A stretch of 44,623 nt of DNA, taken from assembly GCA_964482395.1 (NCBI GenBank), contig CAYZXK010000195.1, forward strand, positions 1-44,623, read 5' to 3'. Position 1 is the stretch's first letter. Every line of letters begins with the position of its first letter. Below, piece by piece: positions 7,860 through 16,724 of this stretch. Position numbers and translations under genes: made by a program. Origin of the DNA: CAYZXK01 sp964482395 (lineage in GTDB: Bacteria; Planctomycetota; Phycisphaerae; UBA1845; Fen-1342). Below the pieces are notes generated by a model. It searched no databases, was not told the DNA's origin, and worked only from the letters and a program-made list of their open reading frames with translations.

Positions 7860-9155
7860 ATGAGCCTGCCGCCCACAAATCACGCCACCGTCCACCCGCT
7901 GCCCCGGACGGTACGCGCTCTGCGGCATCGCAACTACCGGCTGTTTTTCGCCGGCCAGGCCATTTCGATGATCGGCACCTGGATGCAGACCATCGCCCTG
8001 GGCTGGCTAGTTTACCGCCTGACCGGCCGGCCCATGGCCCTGGGGGCGGTCGGCTTTGCCAGCCAGTTGCCCATGTTTCTGCTGGCTCCGCTGGCCGGCG
8101 TGCTGGCCGACCGACTCAATCTGCACCGCGTGCTGATCGCGACCCAGAGCCTGGCCATGATCCAGGCCCTGACGCTGGCAGCCTTGACGCTGACCGGTGC
8201 GGTCGCGGTCTGGCATGTCCTGCTGCTGAGCCTGCTGATCGGATTGATCAATGCCATGGACATGCCGGCTCGTCAGGCTTTCGTCCCGCAGATGATCGAG
8301 GATCAATGCGACCTGCCGAACGCCATCGCCCTGAACTCATCGCTAGTCAACGGGGCCCGGCTGCTGGGGCCCTCCATCGCCGGGGTGCTGATTGCTACCT
8401 GGGGCGAGGGAGTTTGCTTCCTGCTAAACGGAGTCAGCTACCTGGCCGTGATCGCGGCGCTGCTGGCCATGAAAATCGCGTCTCGACCACGCGTCGGCGA
8501 GCCCGATCACGTCCTGACCGACCTTCGGCAAGGCTTCGCTTACGCGTTCGGTTTTCCGCCCATTCGGGCCGTCCTGCTGCTGCTGGCGCTGGTGAGCCTG
8601 GTGGGCATGCCCTACGCGGTGCTGATGCCGGTGTTCGCGACCGAAGTCCTGCGTGGCGGACCGCATACTCTGGGCTTCTTGATGGCGGCCACCGGGGTGG
8701 GAGCAATGGGGGCGGTGCTGCGACTGGCGTCTCGCCGGAGCGCCATCGGACTGGGCCGCATGATCGCTCAAGCCAGTCTGCTATTCGGCCTGGGATTAAT
8801 CGCTTTCGCCTGGTCGCGGACCCTCTGGCTTTCGCTGATCCTCTTGCTGGTGACCGGGTTCGGCCTCATGCAGCAGTTGGCCTCGAGCAACACAATCCTG
8901 CAAACCATTGTCGAGGAGGACAAACGCGGCCGAGTGATGAGCTTCTACAGCATGGCCTTCATGGGTATGGCCCCCTTCGGCAGTTTGCTGGCAGGTAGCC
9001 TGGCCGAGTGGATCGGCGGGCCCGGCGCGCTCATGCTCGGGGGCGTCAGTTGCGTGGTAGGCAGCATCATCTTCGCCTCCCGCCTGCCGGCCCTCCGTCG
9101 ACTGCTCCGACCGATCTACGCCCGGAAGGGCTTGTTGCCGACCACTGAATCGTGA
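7860..9155 (+). CDS. MFS transporter of the EntS-like/MFS_3 exporter group
   Basis: The 431-residue protein has about twelve hydrophobic helices and the N-terminal signature RALRHRNYRLFFAGQAIS, followed by MIGTWMQTIALGWLVYRLT. This is characteristic of the enterobactin-exporter-like MFS_3 group (PF05977). Further marks are LAPLAGVLADRLN (loop 2-3 motif), DMPARQAFVPQMI and LNSSLVNGARLLGPSIAG. Members export small molecules by proton antiport; the substrate here cannot be inferred, and no siderophore or antibiotic genes are adjacent. A TATAAT lies 41 bases upstream of the start, but no matching -35 box was seen. Confidence 0.88.
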   Translation: MSLPPTNHATVHPLPRTVRALRHRNYRLFFAGQAISMIGTWMQTIALGWLVYRLTGRPMALGAVGFASQLPMFLLAPLAGVLADRLNLHRVLIATQSLAMIQALTLAALTLTGAVAVWHVLLLSLLIGLINAMDMPARQAFVPQMIEDQCDLPNAIALNSSLVNGARLLGPSIAGVLIATWGEGVCFLLNGVSYLAVIAALLAMKIASRPRVGEPDHVLTDLRQGFAYAFGFPPIRAVLLLLALVSLVGMPYAVLMPVFATEVLRGGPHTLGFLMAATGVGAMGAVLRLASRRSAIGLGRMIAQASLLFGLGLIAFAWSRTLWLSLILLLVTGFGLMQQLASSNTILQTIVEEDKRGRVMSFYSMAFMGMAPFGSLLAGSLAEWIGGPGALMLGGVSCVVGSIIFASRLPALRRLLRPIYARKGLLPTTES

Positions 9156-9220
9156 CCGCCAGTTGCCAGGTCGCCGGCCCGACGGAGAAAACCCGCGGCT
9201 GAGCAGGCCCGATGGGCGGC

Positions 9221-10954
9221 TCAGTATGCCTCGTCGTGCCGCTCAAGGCCCTCGGCCAGCTTGATCAGTGCGGTCAGTGGCTCGGCCGGCACGAACAGCT
9301 CCGCCCGCACTGCCCGGGGCTCCAGGTACATGGTGAATCCGGCCAGTGGCAGCTTCCGGTCGCCGGGTGCCAGCGGCGGAATCGGCACGCCGAAGTGCTC
9401 CAGCAGCCCGGCAAAACACTTCACCGTCCCCGGAATGTCCATCAGCAGACAAAATTGCGGATCCGGCCTGAGGATCCGGAACAGCTCGACCACCCGCGGG
9501 TCGGCGCTCAGCGGCGCCTCCTGGCCGGTCACCAGGACCTGGAGCTTGTCGCGAGCCTGCGACCGGGGACCGAAGGTGTATGCCACCCCTTCCGGATGCG
9601 GGGCCATGTAGAAGGTCGGGTTCTTCCCGTAGAGTGCGGCCAGCATGGGCTGCATCGGCTGCCTGGCCTGCGAGAAATCGAACTGATAGGCGTCGGCCTC
9701 GACCGGGCCGATTCGTTCCGACTCCCGCGAGCCGATCCCGATCGGGAAGGCTCCCCAGGCGCTCATCAGCTCCGGGGTGGTCGTCTCGCAGATGCCGCGG
9801 AGATCGGAGCGCACCGCCTCTCCCTCGTTGGTCAGGTACAGCCCCCAGTAGAGCAGTCCTTGGCCGTCGGGCACCAGGGAGAAGGCGGCGTTGGTGCCCG
9901 ACATCCGCCGATGAACTTCCAGGCTCTTCTTGAGGAACCCCTCCAGCCGCTCGGCCTCCACCTGGGCCTTGAGCGACTCGGCACTGAGAATCGCACGGGT
10001 CAACGCCGAGTTCAGGCCTTCCACCCCCGGCCCGTCCACCCATTCGAAGGCGAACACTAGCGGTCCATCACCGGCCCGCAGCCCGCGCAGCAGATCCCGC
10101 CGCGGTCGCTGCACCTGCCCCAGATAACCGGCCACTTGGCCCTCGGCCTTGAAGGCTGCCCGGAAATCGGCAAACACGCCCCGGCCGTCGATGCGCAGCG
10201 TGCTCACGCAGCTCTCAGTTTCGGCAAGCACCGTCCGGGCACGCTCCAGCAACCAACTGCACACCCGGACGCCCATCTCGGCCTCGGGTCCGGCCAGCGT
10301 CATCCCGACCGACAGGGCCTGCGAAACCAGCTCCAACTGCGTGTCCAACTCCTCTTTCCACGCCGGAACGTCTACGTAGACCACAATCTGGCCTCGCTCC
10401 AGCAGTTGACCCACCTCCTGGCCGAGCCGTGCGGCATGCCGGCCGGTGGAGTCCAGGGCCCCGCGCAGATCGGCTTTCTCTCGCCCGAAAATGATCACGT
10501 CCCCGACGCTGGCCGCCAGGCCGTGCTGCGGCCCGAACTCCACCAGCCACGCGTCCGGCCCCAGCCGGCTGGGCTGGGTTTGGCTCTTCCAGGCCTGGGG
10601 GCCGGCCGCGGCCGCGATCAACAACGGCTCGTCGCGCCCGGCGGCCACGACCAGGATCAGCGGTCCGGCCGTGTCCATCGCCGCCACCCCCTCGCCTACC
10701 GCCTCCTCCAGCAGGTCGCGTACGTTCAGGTCGGCCAGATCTTCGACCCGAATGGTCTTGCCGAATGCCCGCAGGCCGGCGACCAGGTCATCCAGTGCCG
10801 GCACCATCACTACCACTTTCGCGTCGTCCGGAATGTACTTCAGGATCCGCTGGATTCGCGGCCCGTCGACTGAACGTGTGGTAGTCTGTCCGTCGGCGAC
10901 CCGCGGCGCCAAAAGCGTGACGATGACGGCAATCGCTACCGGGAAGTGACGCAT
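9221..10954 (-). CDS. Large secreted protein of unknown function (DUF3352-like in style)
   Basis: The 577-residue protein has a signal peptide (MRHFPVAIAVIVTLLAPRVADG) and starts its mature part with IQRILKYIPDDAKVVVMVPALDDL. It alternates hydrophobic strands (LILVVAAG, VIIFGREKADL) with long amphipathic helices (QLELVSQALSVGMTLAGPE, LEGFLKKSLEVHRRM). No catalytic motif is recognised. The 'powers of virtue' opening about avoiding a threshold value resembles DUF3352-type planctomycete proteins, but this is only an impression. Start ATG 10954 is fixed by AAAGGAG six bases upstream and is preferred over a start ten codons earlier. A good promoter lies at 11026-11054. It is convergent with the MFS gene (65-base gap with no terminator seen). 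Confidence 0.6.
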   Translation of the reverse strand: MRHFPVAIAVIVTLLAPRVADGQTTTRSVDGPRIQRILKYIPDDAKVVVMVPALDDLVAGLRAFGKTIRVEDLADLNVRDLLEEAVGEGVAAMDTAGPLILVVAAGRDEPLLIAAAAGPQAWKSQTQPSRLGPDAWLVEFGPQHGLAASVGDVIIFGREKADLRGALDSTGRHAARLGQEVGQLLERGQIVVYVDVPAWKEELDTQLELVSQALSVGMTLAGPEAEMGVRVCSWLLERARTVLAETESCVSTLRIDGRGVFADFRAAFKAEGQVAGYLGQVQRPRRDLLRGLRAGDGPLVFAFEWVDGPGVEGLNSALTRAILSAESLKAQVEAERLEGFLKKSLEVHRRMSGTNAAFSLVPDGQGLLYWGLYLTNEGEAVRSDLRGICETTTPELMSAWGAFPIGIGSRESERIGPVEADAYQFDFSQARQPMQPMLAALYGKNPTFYMAPHPEGVAYTFGPRSQARDKLQVLVTGQEAPLSADPRVVELFRILRPDPQFCLLMDIPGTVKCFAGLLEHFGVPIPPLAPGDRKLPLAGFTMYLEPRAVRAELFVPAEPLTALIKLAEGLERHDEAY

Positions 10955-11025
10955 GATTGGCTCCTTTGATCGACCCGGGCTCACTGCCGCCGCGTGCTCG
11001 GCGATGTCGCTCGGTGTCCAATTGG

Positions 11026-11054
11026 ATTAAATCGTTAGCCTGGCCCGCTGTCGA
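11026..11054 (-). promoter_or_regulatory. Sigma70-like promoter for the secreted protein at 9221-10954
   Basis: On the minus strand TCGACA (11049-11054) and TTTAAT (11026-11031) are separated by exactly 17 bases, each one mismatch from the TTGACA/TATAAT consensus. Transcription would start near 11019, giving a leader of about 65 bases with AAAGGAG before ATG 10954. It sits in the 170-base gap after the helicase gene and would allow independent expression. Confidence 0.5.
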
Positions 11055-11124
11055 CGAAACCCGGACAACTTCCGACAAGCAACCGGCCCTGGCCGGTAAT
11101 GGCCACTTGCCTGACAGGTCGCCG

Positions 11125-13443
11125 TCAGCCTCCCCGCTCCAGTCGGCGAATGGGGGCATGCTCCAGGATCAGCGTCTTGTCGCCGTGGCCCGCAAAACGC
11201 ACCCCGGCTCGTGTGCAGCCCGGCGCTGGCCGCACCCACAAGACCTGCCCCACTCCGTAAAGATCATGCCGGACCAGCAACCCGGGCTTCCAGTCGCCGA
11301 ATCCGGTGGGCTGACTGGCCGGCGGACGCTCACGCCGCCGACGGAGCGTCGGCCGATCCGGCCAGACGCCCTCGGCTGTATCCGCGTCCGGCTCAAGGCC
11401 GAGCCGTCGCTTGGGAACCCACCGGGCAGCTTCCTCGACCGGCAAATCCTCGACCGTCGGGATCAACCCCTCCACCACCCGGGGGGCCCTCCACACACCC
11501 CGGGTGGCCTGGAAATCTTGCCAGACCAGCTCCCGATCCCCAATTTCCTGGAGAAACTGCGAGATTGGTCGGGGGACGGTCCGACCGCGGATCATCCGCT
11601 CGCGGGCGTGCGAAATGACCAGCCGGCAGCGAGCGCGAGTGATCCCCACAAAGCACAGTCGGCGTTCTTCCTCCACGTCCCGATCTTCGCGCAAGGCCCA
11701 TTCGTGCGGAAGCAGCCCCTGCTCCAGCCCCACCAGGAATACGACCGGAAACTCCAGCCCCTTGGCGGCATGCAGCGTCATCAGCATGACGCAGCCGGCG
11801 TTCTCATCCACCGCGTCCTGATCGCTGACCAGGCTCACCCGGCTCAGGAAATCGGGCACCGATGGCTCCTCGACTTCCTGCTCGTATCGCCGGGCGGCGG
11901 TCACCAGCTCCTGCACGTTGGCCAGCCGATCTTCCCCGCCCACCTCGCGCTCCTTTTGGTAGGCGGCCTCCAGACCCGACGCGGTCAACACCATGCTCAC
12001 CGCTTGCGATACCGGCGCCTGGACGGCCGGCCTGAGCCGGTCCAGCAGCTCGACGAAGGCCCGGACCCGCTGAGCGGCCCCGCCCAGACCTGGAACCTGC
12101 TCAGCCGCACGCAACACGGCCGACAGCGGCTGCCCGGTGGCCGCGGCATGAGCCCGCAACCGCTGAAGCGAAGCCTTTCCCAGCCCCCGGGCCGGCAGGT
12201 TGATGATCCGCAGCAGAGCAACCTCATCCTGTGGATTGACCAGAACTCGCAGGTAGGCCAGCACGTCGCGAATCTCCTGCCGGCTGTAGAACTCCACGCC
12301 CCGGGCGATCCTGTAGGGGATACGCCGGCGGCGCAAAGCCTCCTCAAATCCGCGAGAAAGCGCGTTGATGCGGTAGAAGATGGCAAAGTCGCTCCAGGGC
12401 CGGCCGGCGGCATGCTGATCCGCTATGCTCTGGCAAATCCGCTCGGCCTCCTCCGCACCATCGCTGAACTGCCAGACCTCGACTGGCTCGCCGGCCGCGT
12501 TCCGCGTCCAGAGCTCTTTGGCCTTGCGCCGGCGATTGTGCATGATGAGCCGCGCCGCCGCCCGCAGTATGTTCCCGGTCGACCGGTAGTTCTCCTCCAG
12601 CCGGATCACCCGGGCGTCCGGGAAGTCGCGCTCGAACTCCAGGATGTTGCGGATGTCGGCCCCGCGCCAGGCATAGATGCTCTGGTCCGGGTCACCGGTA
12701 GCGCAGATGTTGCGGTGATGGCGCGAAAGCAGGCTGGCAATCACATACTGGGCGTAGTTGGTGTCCTGATACTCGTCGATCAGCACGTGGCGGAACCGAA
12801 TGTTGAGTCGCTCGACGATCTCGGCGTGCTCCCGGAGCACCAGGGCCGGACGCATGAGCAGATCGTCGAAATCGACCGCGTTGCGCTGCTCCAGCAGGTC
12901 CTGGTAGATTTCATAGACCCGGGCCAGTTCACGCTCCTGCGACCCCTCGGCCGCCTCCCAGCACTGTTCGGGCGACTGCAACCGCCCCTTGGCGTCGCTG
13001 ATCCACGCGCAGGCCTGGGCCGGCGTCAGGGCCTTCTGGCTTACGCCCGCCGCCCCCAGGGCTTCTTTCATCACCCGGAGCCCGTCGTCCTCGTCGTAAA
13101 TCGAGAAATTGGGCCGCACGCGGGCCGGCTCGCCCAGTTCATGCAGCAGTCGGGCTCCCAAGGCATGGAACGTGTACACCCACATTCCACGGCTGACGCC
13201 CAGGGCTTGGATCCGCTGGCGCATCTCGTCGGCGGCCTTGTTGGTGAAGGTGATGGCCAGAATGTTGCGAGCCGGGATGCCGCTGTGCACCAGGTACGCC
13301 GCTCGGCGCGTGATCACCCGCGTCTTGCCGCTGCCCGGCCCGGCCAGCACCAGCAGGGGGCCTTCCGGGTGGGTGACCGCCAGCCGTTGCGGCTCGTTCA
13401 GGTCGGCCAGGATCGCGGCCCGCTGGGCATCGTCGGTGTGCAT
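11125..13443 (-). CDS. UvrD/PcrA-type ATP-dependent 3'-5' DNA helicase
   Basis: This 772-residue superfamily 1A helicase unwinds DNA in repair and replication-fork maintenance in the cytoplasm. All helicase motifs are present: LAGPGSGKT (Walker A, residues 33-41), AITFTNKAADEM (motif Ia), LIDEYQDTNYAQY (motif II), GDPDQSIYAWRGAD (motif III), LEENYRSTGNIL (motif IV), VMLMTLHAAKGLEF (motif V) and EERRLCFVGITRA (motif VI). The C-terminus (GVRFAGHGDKTLILEHAPIRRLE) is the small Tudor-like domain of PcrA/UvrD that contacts RNA polymerase. Length and order are normal. AGGAGG sits only two bases before ATG 13443, closer than usual. UvrD versus PcrA naming cannot be settled by sequence alone. Confidence 0.95.
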   Translation of the reverse strand: MHTDDAQRAAILADLNEPQRLAVTHPEGPLLVLAGPGSGKTRVITRRAAYLVHSGIPARNILAITFTNKAADEMRQRIQALGVSRGMWVYTFHALGARLLHELGEPARVRPNFSIYDEDDGLRVMKEALGAAGVSQKALTPAQACAWISDAKGRLQSPEQCWEAAEGSQERELARVYEIYQDLLEQRNAVDFDDLLMRPALVLREHAEIVERLNIRFRHVLIDEYQDTNYAQYVIASLLSRHHRNICATGDPDQSIYAWRGADIRNILEFERDFPDARVIRLEENYRSTGNILRAAARLIMHNRRRKAKELWTRNAAGEPVEVWQFSDGAEEAERICQSIADQHAAGRPWSDFAIFYRINALSRGFEEALRRRRIPYRIARGVEFYSRQEIRDVLAYLRVLVNPQDEVALLRIINLPARGLGKASLQRLRAHAAATGQPLSAVLRAAEQVPGLGGAAQRVRAFVELLDRLRPAVQAPVSQAVSMVLTASGLEAAYQKEREVGGEDRLANVQELVTAARRYEQEVEEPSVPDFLSRVSLVSDQDAVDENAGCVMLMTLHAAKGLEFPVVFLVGLEQGLLPHEWALREDRDVEEERRLCFVGITRARCRLVISHARERMIRGRTVPRPISQFLQEIGDRELVWQDFQATRGVWRAPRVVEGLIPTVEDLPVEEAARWVPKRRLGLEPDADTAEGVWPDRPTLRRRRERPPASQPTGFGDWKPGLLVRHDLYGVGQVLWVRPAPGCTRAGVRFAGHGDKTLILEHAPIRRLERGG

Positions 13444-13486
13444 ACCCTCCTATACCGCCACCGCCCGCCCCGGTCCACCACCCGCC

Positions 13487-13516
13487 TTCACACGGTCAGC
13501 CAGCCTGCCCGATAAT
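13487..13516 (+). promoter_or_regulatory. Sigma70-like promoter for the 21-residue microprotein
   Basis: TTCACA (13487-13492) and GATAAT (13511-13516) are separated by 18 bases; each hexamer is one mismatch from consensus. Start of transcription would be near 13523, about 55 bases before ATG 13578. No other plus-strand gene lies before 14845, so this promoter supports expression of the small frame. Confidence 0.45.
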
Positions 13517-13577
13517 AGCGGCAGAGGGCCTGTCCGCCGACCCAGCGGACTGGTCGCTTCGTGCATAGGAGTCAGCA

Positions 13578-13643
13578 ATGTTCTGGCTGGCGCTGTTTTC
13601 GCTACTGGTCGGTTTTCTGGCCGCCCTGATCGGCTTTGCCTAG
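13578..13643 (+). CDS. Putative 21-residue single-helix membrane microprotein (resembles first half of DUF1328/YtjA)
   Basis: A short frame starts MFWLALFSLLVG and ends AALIGFA before two stop codons in a row. It is entirely hydrophobic and would span the membrane once. AGGAG lies seven bases before the ATG, and a promoter-like pair lies 60-90 bases upstream. The pattern (Met-aromatic-Trp...Phe...Val...Leu-Ala-Ala-Leu...Gly-Phe) resembles the first transmembrane helix of the DUF1328/YtjA family, which normally runs about 54 residues with two helices; this one would lack the second. It overlaps the last 14 codons of the lipoprotein gene on the other strand. It is either a genuine microprotein, a decayed DUF1328 gene or coincidence. 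Confidence 0.4.
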   Translation: MFWLALFSLLVGFLAALIGFA

Positions 13644-14735
13644 TAGCGGCTGAGTGGAAGACCCTGGCACCGGGCCACTGACCGGCGCGGCCGGCAGATA
13701 CGCCGACACATCCAGACCGTTGGCCGCGGCCGCATAACGACGGGCGAAGTCATTCAGGCTCGCCGCAGTCACCAGCTCACAACTCACCGTGTGACGCCGG
13801 GGAACCTGTTCATCGTACAGCAATAACCGGACCGCAATCTCCACCGCCGCAAAACCAATCTCACCGTCCAGCGGCCCGACCAGGGCCGCCGCTTCGCCGG
13901 GGTTGTCCGGGGTTCCCAGACGCGACCAGAGAACCGGTGCGGCCGAAAGCGTGGCGAAGCGATAATCGCGGTTCAGCTCGCGCAACTCGTGGCGCCATCC
14001 CGGTCGAGCGGTCAGCCACACGTCGGGCATCAGTGTTACGATCATCCCCGCGTGGGGGAACCGGCCCAGAAGCTCCTCCACCAGCTCGGCCGGGGAGCGC
14101 CCGCTCCCAGCCGCGTCCACGGCCTGCAACAGCGTCAACTCGTACTGACGTTGGGCTGCCGCGCTGAAGCGGTTATAGCACTCGGTCGCCAACCGCCCCC
14201 GGCTGCGTTCGTGAACCAGTAGATAGCTGCGGCGGCCGGCGGCGACCCGCCCCAGATTGGCCCCCAGCAACTCGGCCGCCCCCGGCAAGTTGATGTCCAC
14301 ATGAGCACTGACCCGCGGGTCGTTAATTGGCCGGCCCATGGTCACTAGCAGGGCCTGTCGGCTCCCGATCAGCTCGATGCATGACCCGATCCCGGTCGGG
14401 TCCGCGACGTACAAACACACCGCGTTGGGACCGCGCTCCAGGGCCTCTCCAACTGCGGCCTGGAGGCTCTCGGCCGTGCTTTCGGGCGGGGCCACGCACA
14501 CGGCCTGAAGCGTGGGAATACCGGACACAAAGCGCTCCACCCCGCCACGGATTCCCGGCCATTGCGGGTGATCTTGGCACGGGCCGACCACCGCCACCAG
14601 CATGCCGCCCAGCGATCCATGGCCCGGTGAGCCCGCCTGCGGGTCGCGCTGGCAGCTCATAAGTGCCGTCCAGGTAAGAACATACACGATCCTGCGGACC
14701 GCCGCTCGCCAGTGGCCCCGCTGCCAACGCCCCAT
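13602..14735 (-). CDS. Periplasmic-binding-protein-like lipoprotein (type I, LacI/sugar-binding fold)
   Basis: The 377-residue product has a lipoprotein signal with LMSC (Cys28). It then follows the type I periplasmic binding pattern: MLVAVVGPCQDHPQWPGI, helix, PNAVCLYVAD, QALLVTMGRPINDPRVSAHVDIN, ELLGANLGRVAAGRRSYLLVHERSRGRL and a second lobe with AGMIVTLMPDVW. This resembles ribose-type (Peripla_BP_4) sugar-binding proteins. No ABC permease or ATPase is nearby, so its transporter or sensor partner must be elsewhere, and sugar binding is inference. The C-terminus is Pro/Ser/Gln-rich and overlaps the small frame on the opposite strand. No clear ribosome site precedes ATG 14735. Confidence 0.62.
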   Translation of the reverse strand: MGRWQRGHWRAAVRRIVYVLTWTALMSCQRDPQAGSPGHGSLGGMLVAVVGPCQDHPQWPGIRGGVERFVSGIPTLQAVCVAPPESTAESLQAAVGEALERGPNAVCLYVADPTGIGSCIELIGSRQALLVTMGRPINDPRVSAHVDINLPGAAELLGANLGRVAAGRRSYLLVHERSRGRLATECYNRFSAAAQRQYELTLLQAVDAAGSGRSPAELVEELLGRFPHAGMIVTLMPDVWLTARPGWRHELRELNRDYRFATLSAAPVLWSRLGTPDNPGEAAALVGPLDGEIGFAAVEIAVRLLLYDEQVPRRHTVSCELVTAASLNDFARRYAAAANGLDVSAYLPAAPVSGPVPGSSTQPLLGKADQGGQKTDQ

Positions 14736-14844
14736 AACGATCAGCCTTCAACCAATCTGGCCGCAACTGCCGTTTGCCGATTCACCTATAATAGGGCATA
14801 ATCGGTAGTGAGTTTACCCCGACGCCTGTCCAAGAGGTGCGGCG

Positions 14845-15636
14845 ATGATCCGGTTTGTGATTGCTGGGCTGACCGCGATCGGCCTGTCCGGGCTGCCGGT
14901 GGCGGCCCAAAGTCAGTCTTCCACGACTAATAACAGCAGCTCCGATCTGTCGGCGTCCTCCCCTAAACAGAATGCGTCTACCGGCGCCGTCAGCCAGCGG
15001 GCTCCGGGAACCTGGGTCCGGTCAGCGATCGAGCGGCACAACACCCTAAAAGGCCAGCGGCTGACCGGTCCGCGTTTTGGCCGACCTAATGATACCGAAG
15101 CCCAACTCCGGTTCGGCACCACCAGCGGCAGCAATTCGAGTCAGTCCGGCAGCTCCGATTTGAGCGGCCTGCTGAACCTGCTGAATCAACTCGGCTCAAC
15201 CGGCTCGCTGGGCGACCTGGTCAACAACCTGACCGGGAGCTCCACTTCTGGCAGCGGAACCAACTACACGCTGGACGACCTGATCGCCCTGGGCCAGTCG
15301 CTGGGCGGGAGCCAGAAATCGTCCGCCACGCAGCAATCGACCACTACCACTACCTCGACCACGACCCAGAGCACCGAGGAATCAAGCTTCGGCGCTCGGT
15401 GGGCTAGCGCGATGCTCAAGACGTTCTTCAGCGCGCTAACCGTGGGATTTCAGTCCGATTTCTTTATCGAAGCCCTCAAAGACGTGTTGCGCCCGCTGGT
15501 TCTGCCCAGTTCAGACAGCGGCGGGAGCAACGCCGATTCCGGGAGCGGGGACGGGGCTGGCGGCGATAGCGGTGGGGGCGGCATCGAGGACCTTTCGCCG
15601 GGCAGCGGCGGCAGCTCCGGCAGCTCCACAATCTAG
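14845..15636 (+). CDS. Secreted Ser/Gly/Thr-rich low-complexity protein
   Basis: This 263-residue protein has a signal peptide (MIRFVIAGLTAIGLSGLPVAAQ). Long disordered stretches follow: QSQSSTTNNSSSDLSASSP at the start of the mature part, a Ser/Thr run near residues 160-178 (TTTTTSTTTQSTEE), and a Gly/Ser/Asp-rich tail. Between these lie short ordered segments, LSGLLNLLNQLGSTGSLGDLV (about 107-127) and SFGARWASAMLKTFFSALTV (about 181-200), the latter amphipathic or hydrophobic enough to associate with membranes. No known family is recognised. AGAGGTG precedes the ATG by a few bases. Cell-surface or matrix localisation is plausible but unproven. Confidence 0.6.
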   Translation: MIRFVIAGLTAIGLSGLPVAAQSQSSTTNNSSSDLSASSPKQNASTGAVSQRAPGTWVRSAIERHNTLKGQRLTGPRFGRPNDTEAQLRFGTTSGSNSSQSGSSDLSGLLNLLNQLGSTGSLGDLVNNLTGSSTSGSGTNYTLDDLIALGQSLGGSQKSSATQQSTTTTTSTTTQSTEESSFGARWASAMLKTFFSALTVGFQSDFFIEALKDVLRPLVLPSSDSGGSNADSGSGDGAGGDSGGGGIEDLSPGSGGSSGSSTI

Positions 15637-15692
15637 CATCTCGACGCCCCATCGCAGTCGGCGCGTGGCGGTCTGCGCGGTTACGGTCAGCT

Positions 15693-16724
15693 ATGCTGGG
15701 CAGCCCTTCAGATCATCAGAATGTGCGCCGGCTGGCCAAGGTCGGCTTGGCGGCGGCGGTGATGGTCTCGCTCGCGGCCTGCGGGTATGGCATCTACGAA
15801 TGGGCCGCCCACGGTGACCGGCCCCTGGGGGTCGGCTTCCTGGCCGGGGGACTAGCCGGTCTGCTCATCAGCCTATTCCTCTATTGCCAGGTGGTGCTCA
15901 TTCAGAAGTTCGTGAACTACGCTTACCGCGGGTACGACGCCTTGCTGGAAGCCTCGGAGCTGCTTCGCCGGCAGGAGGAGCACAGCCGAACCATCGCCGC
16001 CAACAGCAACCTGTCGGAATGGGCCAAGCGGGTGGTCTACCGCGAGAAAGATTACGAGTTCCTCCGCGACAGCATCCAGGGAGCGATCGTCCGTCAGGAC
16101 TGGGAGTCGGCCGAACATCTGATCCGGGATATGGACCGGGAGTTCGGCTTCCATGACGAAGCCGCTCATCTGCGCGAGAAGCTCCAGCAGGCCCGACGGG
16201 CTACGACCGAGGAGCGGATTGCCGCCGCTATCGCCCGCTTTGACTCGCTGTGTCAGCAGCACAAGTGGGATCAGGCCCGCGTGGAGTGCGAACGTCTCAG
16301 CGCGCTGTTTCCGGGCCAGACCCGGATTGTTGCTCTGCCGCGCGAGCTCGAGCGCCGCCGGCAGGAGGTCAAACAACAACTGCTCAAGGATTACGACCAG
16401 GCGGTCCGCGGCCAAGACATTGATCGGGCTCACCAGTTGCTCTACCAGCTCGACCAGTACCTGGTTCCCAAGGAGGCCGAAGCCCTGAAGGAGTCGGCCC
16501 GCGGCGTGTTCCGGGCCCGGCTTGAACAGCTTAAGAGCCGCTTTGCCATCGCGGTCGAGTCCAAGCAGTTCCCCAGCGCGGTGGAGGCCGGCGAGCGGCT
16601 GATGCGCGAGTTCCCCAACAGCGGCTACGCGCAGGAGATCTCCAAGCTGCTGCCGGTCCTGCGGCAGCGCGCCAGGCAACAGGCCCCGCATGCGGCGACC
16701 CCGGCCCCTCCAACGGCTTCGTGA
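15693..16724 (+). CDS. Membrane protein with two N-terminal helices and a cytoplasmic TPR-like helical domain
   Basis: The 343-residue protein begins with two adjacent hydrophobic helices (LAKVGLAAAVMVSLAACGYG and GVGFLAGGLAGLLISLFLYC, about residues 14-60). A long helical, charged region follows. Recurrent units of about 35-40 residues are visible: RQDWESAEHLIRDMDREFG, HKWDQARVECERLSALFPG, GQDIDRAHQLLYQLDQYL and KQFPSAVEAGERLMREFPN. These are TPR-like helix pairs, probably for protein binding. No enzymatic motif is seen. Its end overlaps the galK start by 35 bases, so the two are probably co-transcribed, but a functional link to galactose is not evident. No clear ribosome site precedes ATG 15693. 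Confidence 0.62.
   Translation: MLGSPSDHQNVRRLAKVGLAAAVMVSLAACGYGIYEWAAHGDRPLGVGFLAGGLAGLLISLFLYCQVVLIQKFVNYAYRGYDALLEASELLRRQEEHSRTIAANSNLSEWAKRVVYREKDYEFLRDSIQGAIVRQDWESAEHLIRDMDREFGFHDEAAHLREKLQQARRATTEERIAAAIARFDSLCQQHKWDQARVECERLSALFPGQTRIVALPRELERRRQEVKQQLLKDYDQAVRGQDIDRAHQLLYQLDQYLVPKEAEALKESARGVFRARLEQLKSRFAIAVESKQFPSAVEAGERLMREFPNSGYAQEISKLLPVLRQRARQQAPHAATPAPPTAS

Noticed and set aside
10957..13515. Very long plus-strand open frame opposite the helicase
   Set aside because: It is a shadow of the helicase coding sequence in GC-rich DNA, with Pro/Arg/Gln-rich translation and no family likeness. The helicase frame carries all seven motifs.
14787..14792. TATAAT upstream of the Ser/Gly-rich protein
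   Set aside because: No matching -35 box at standard spacing; only a weak promoter candidate.
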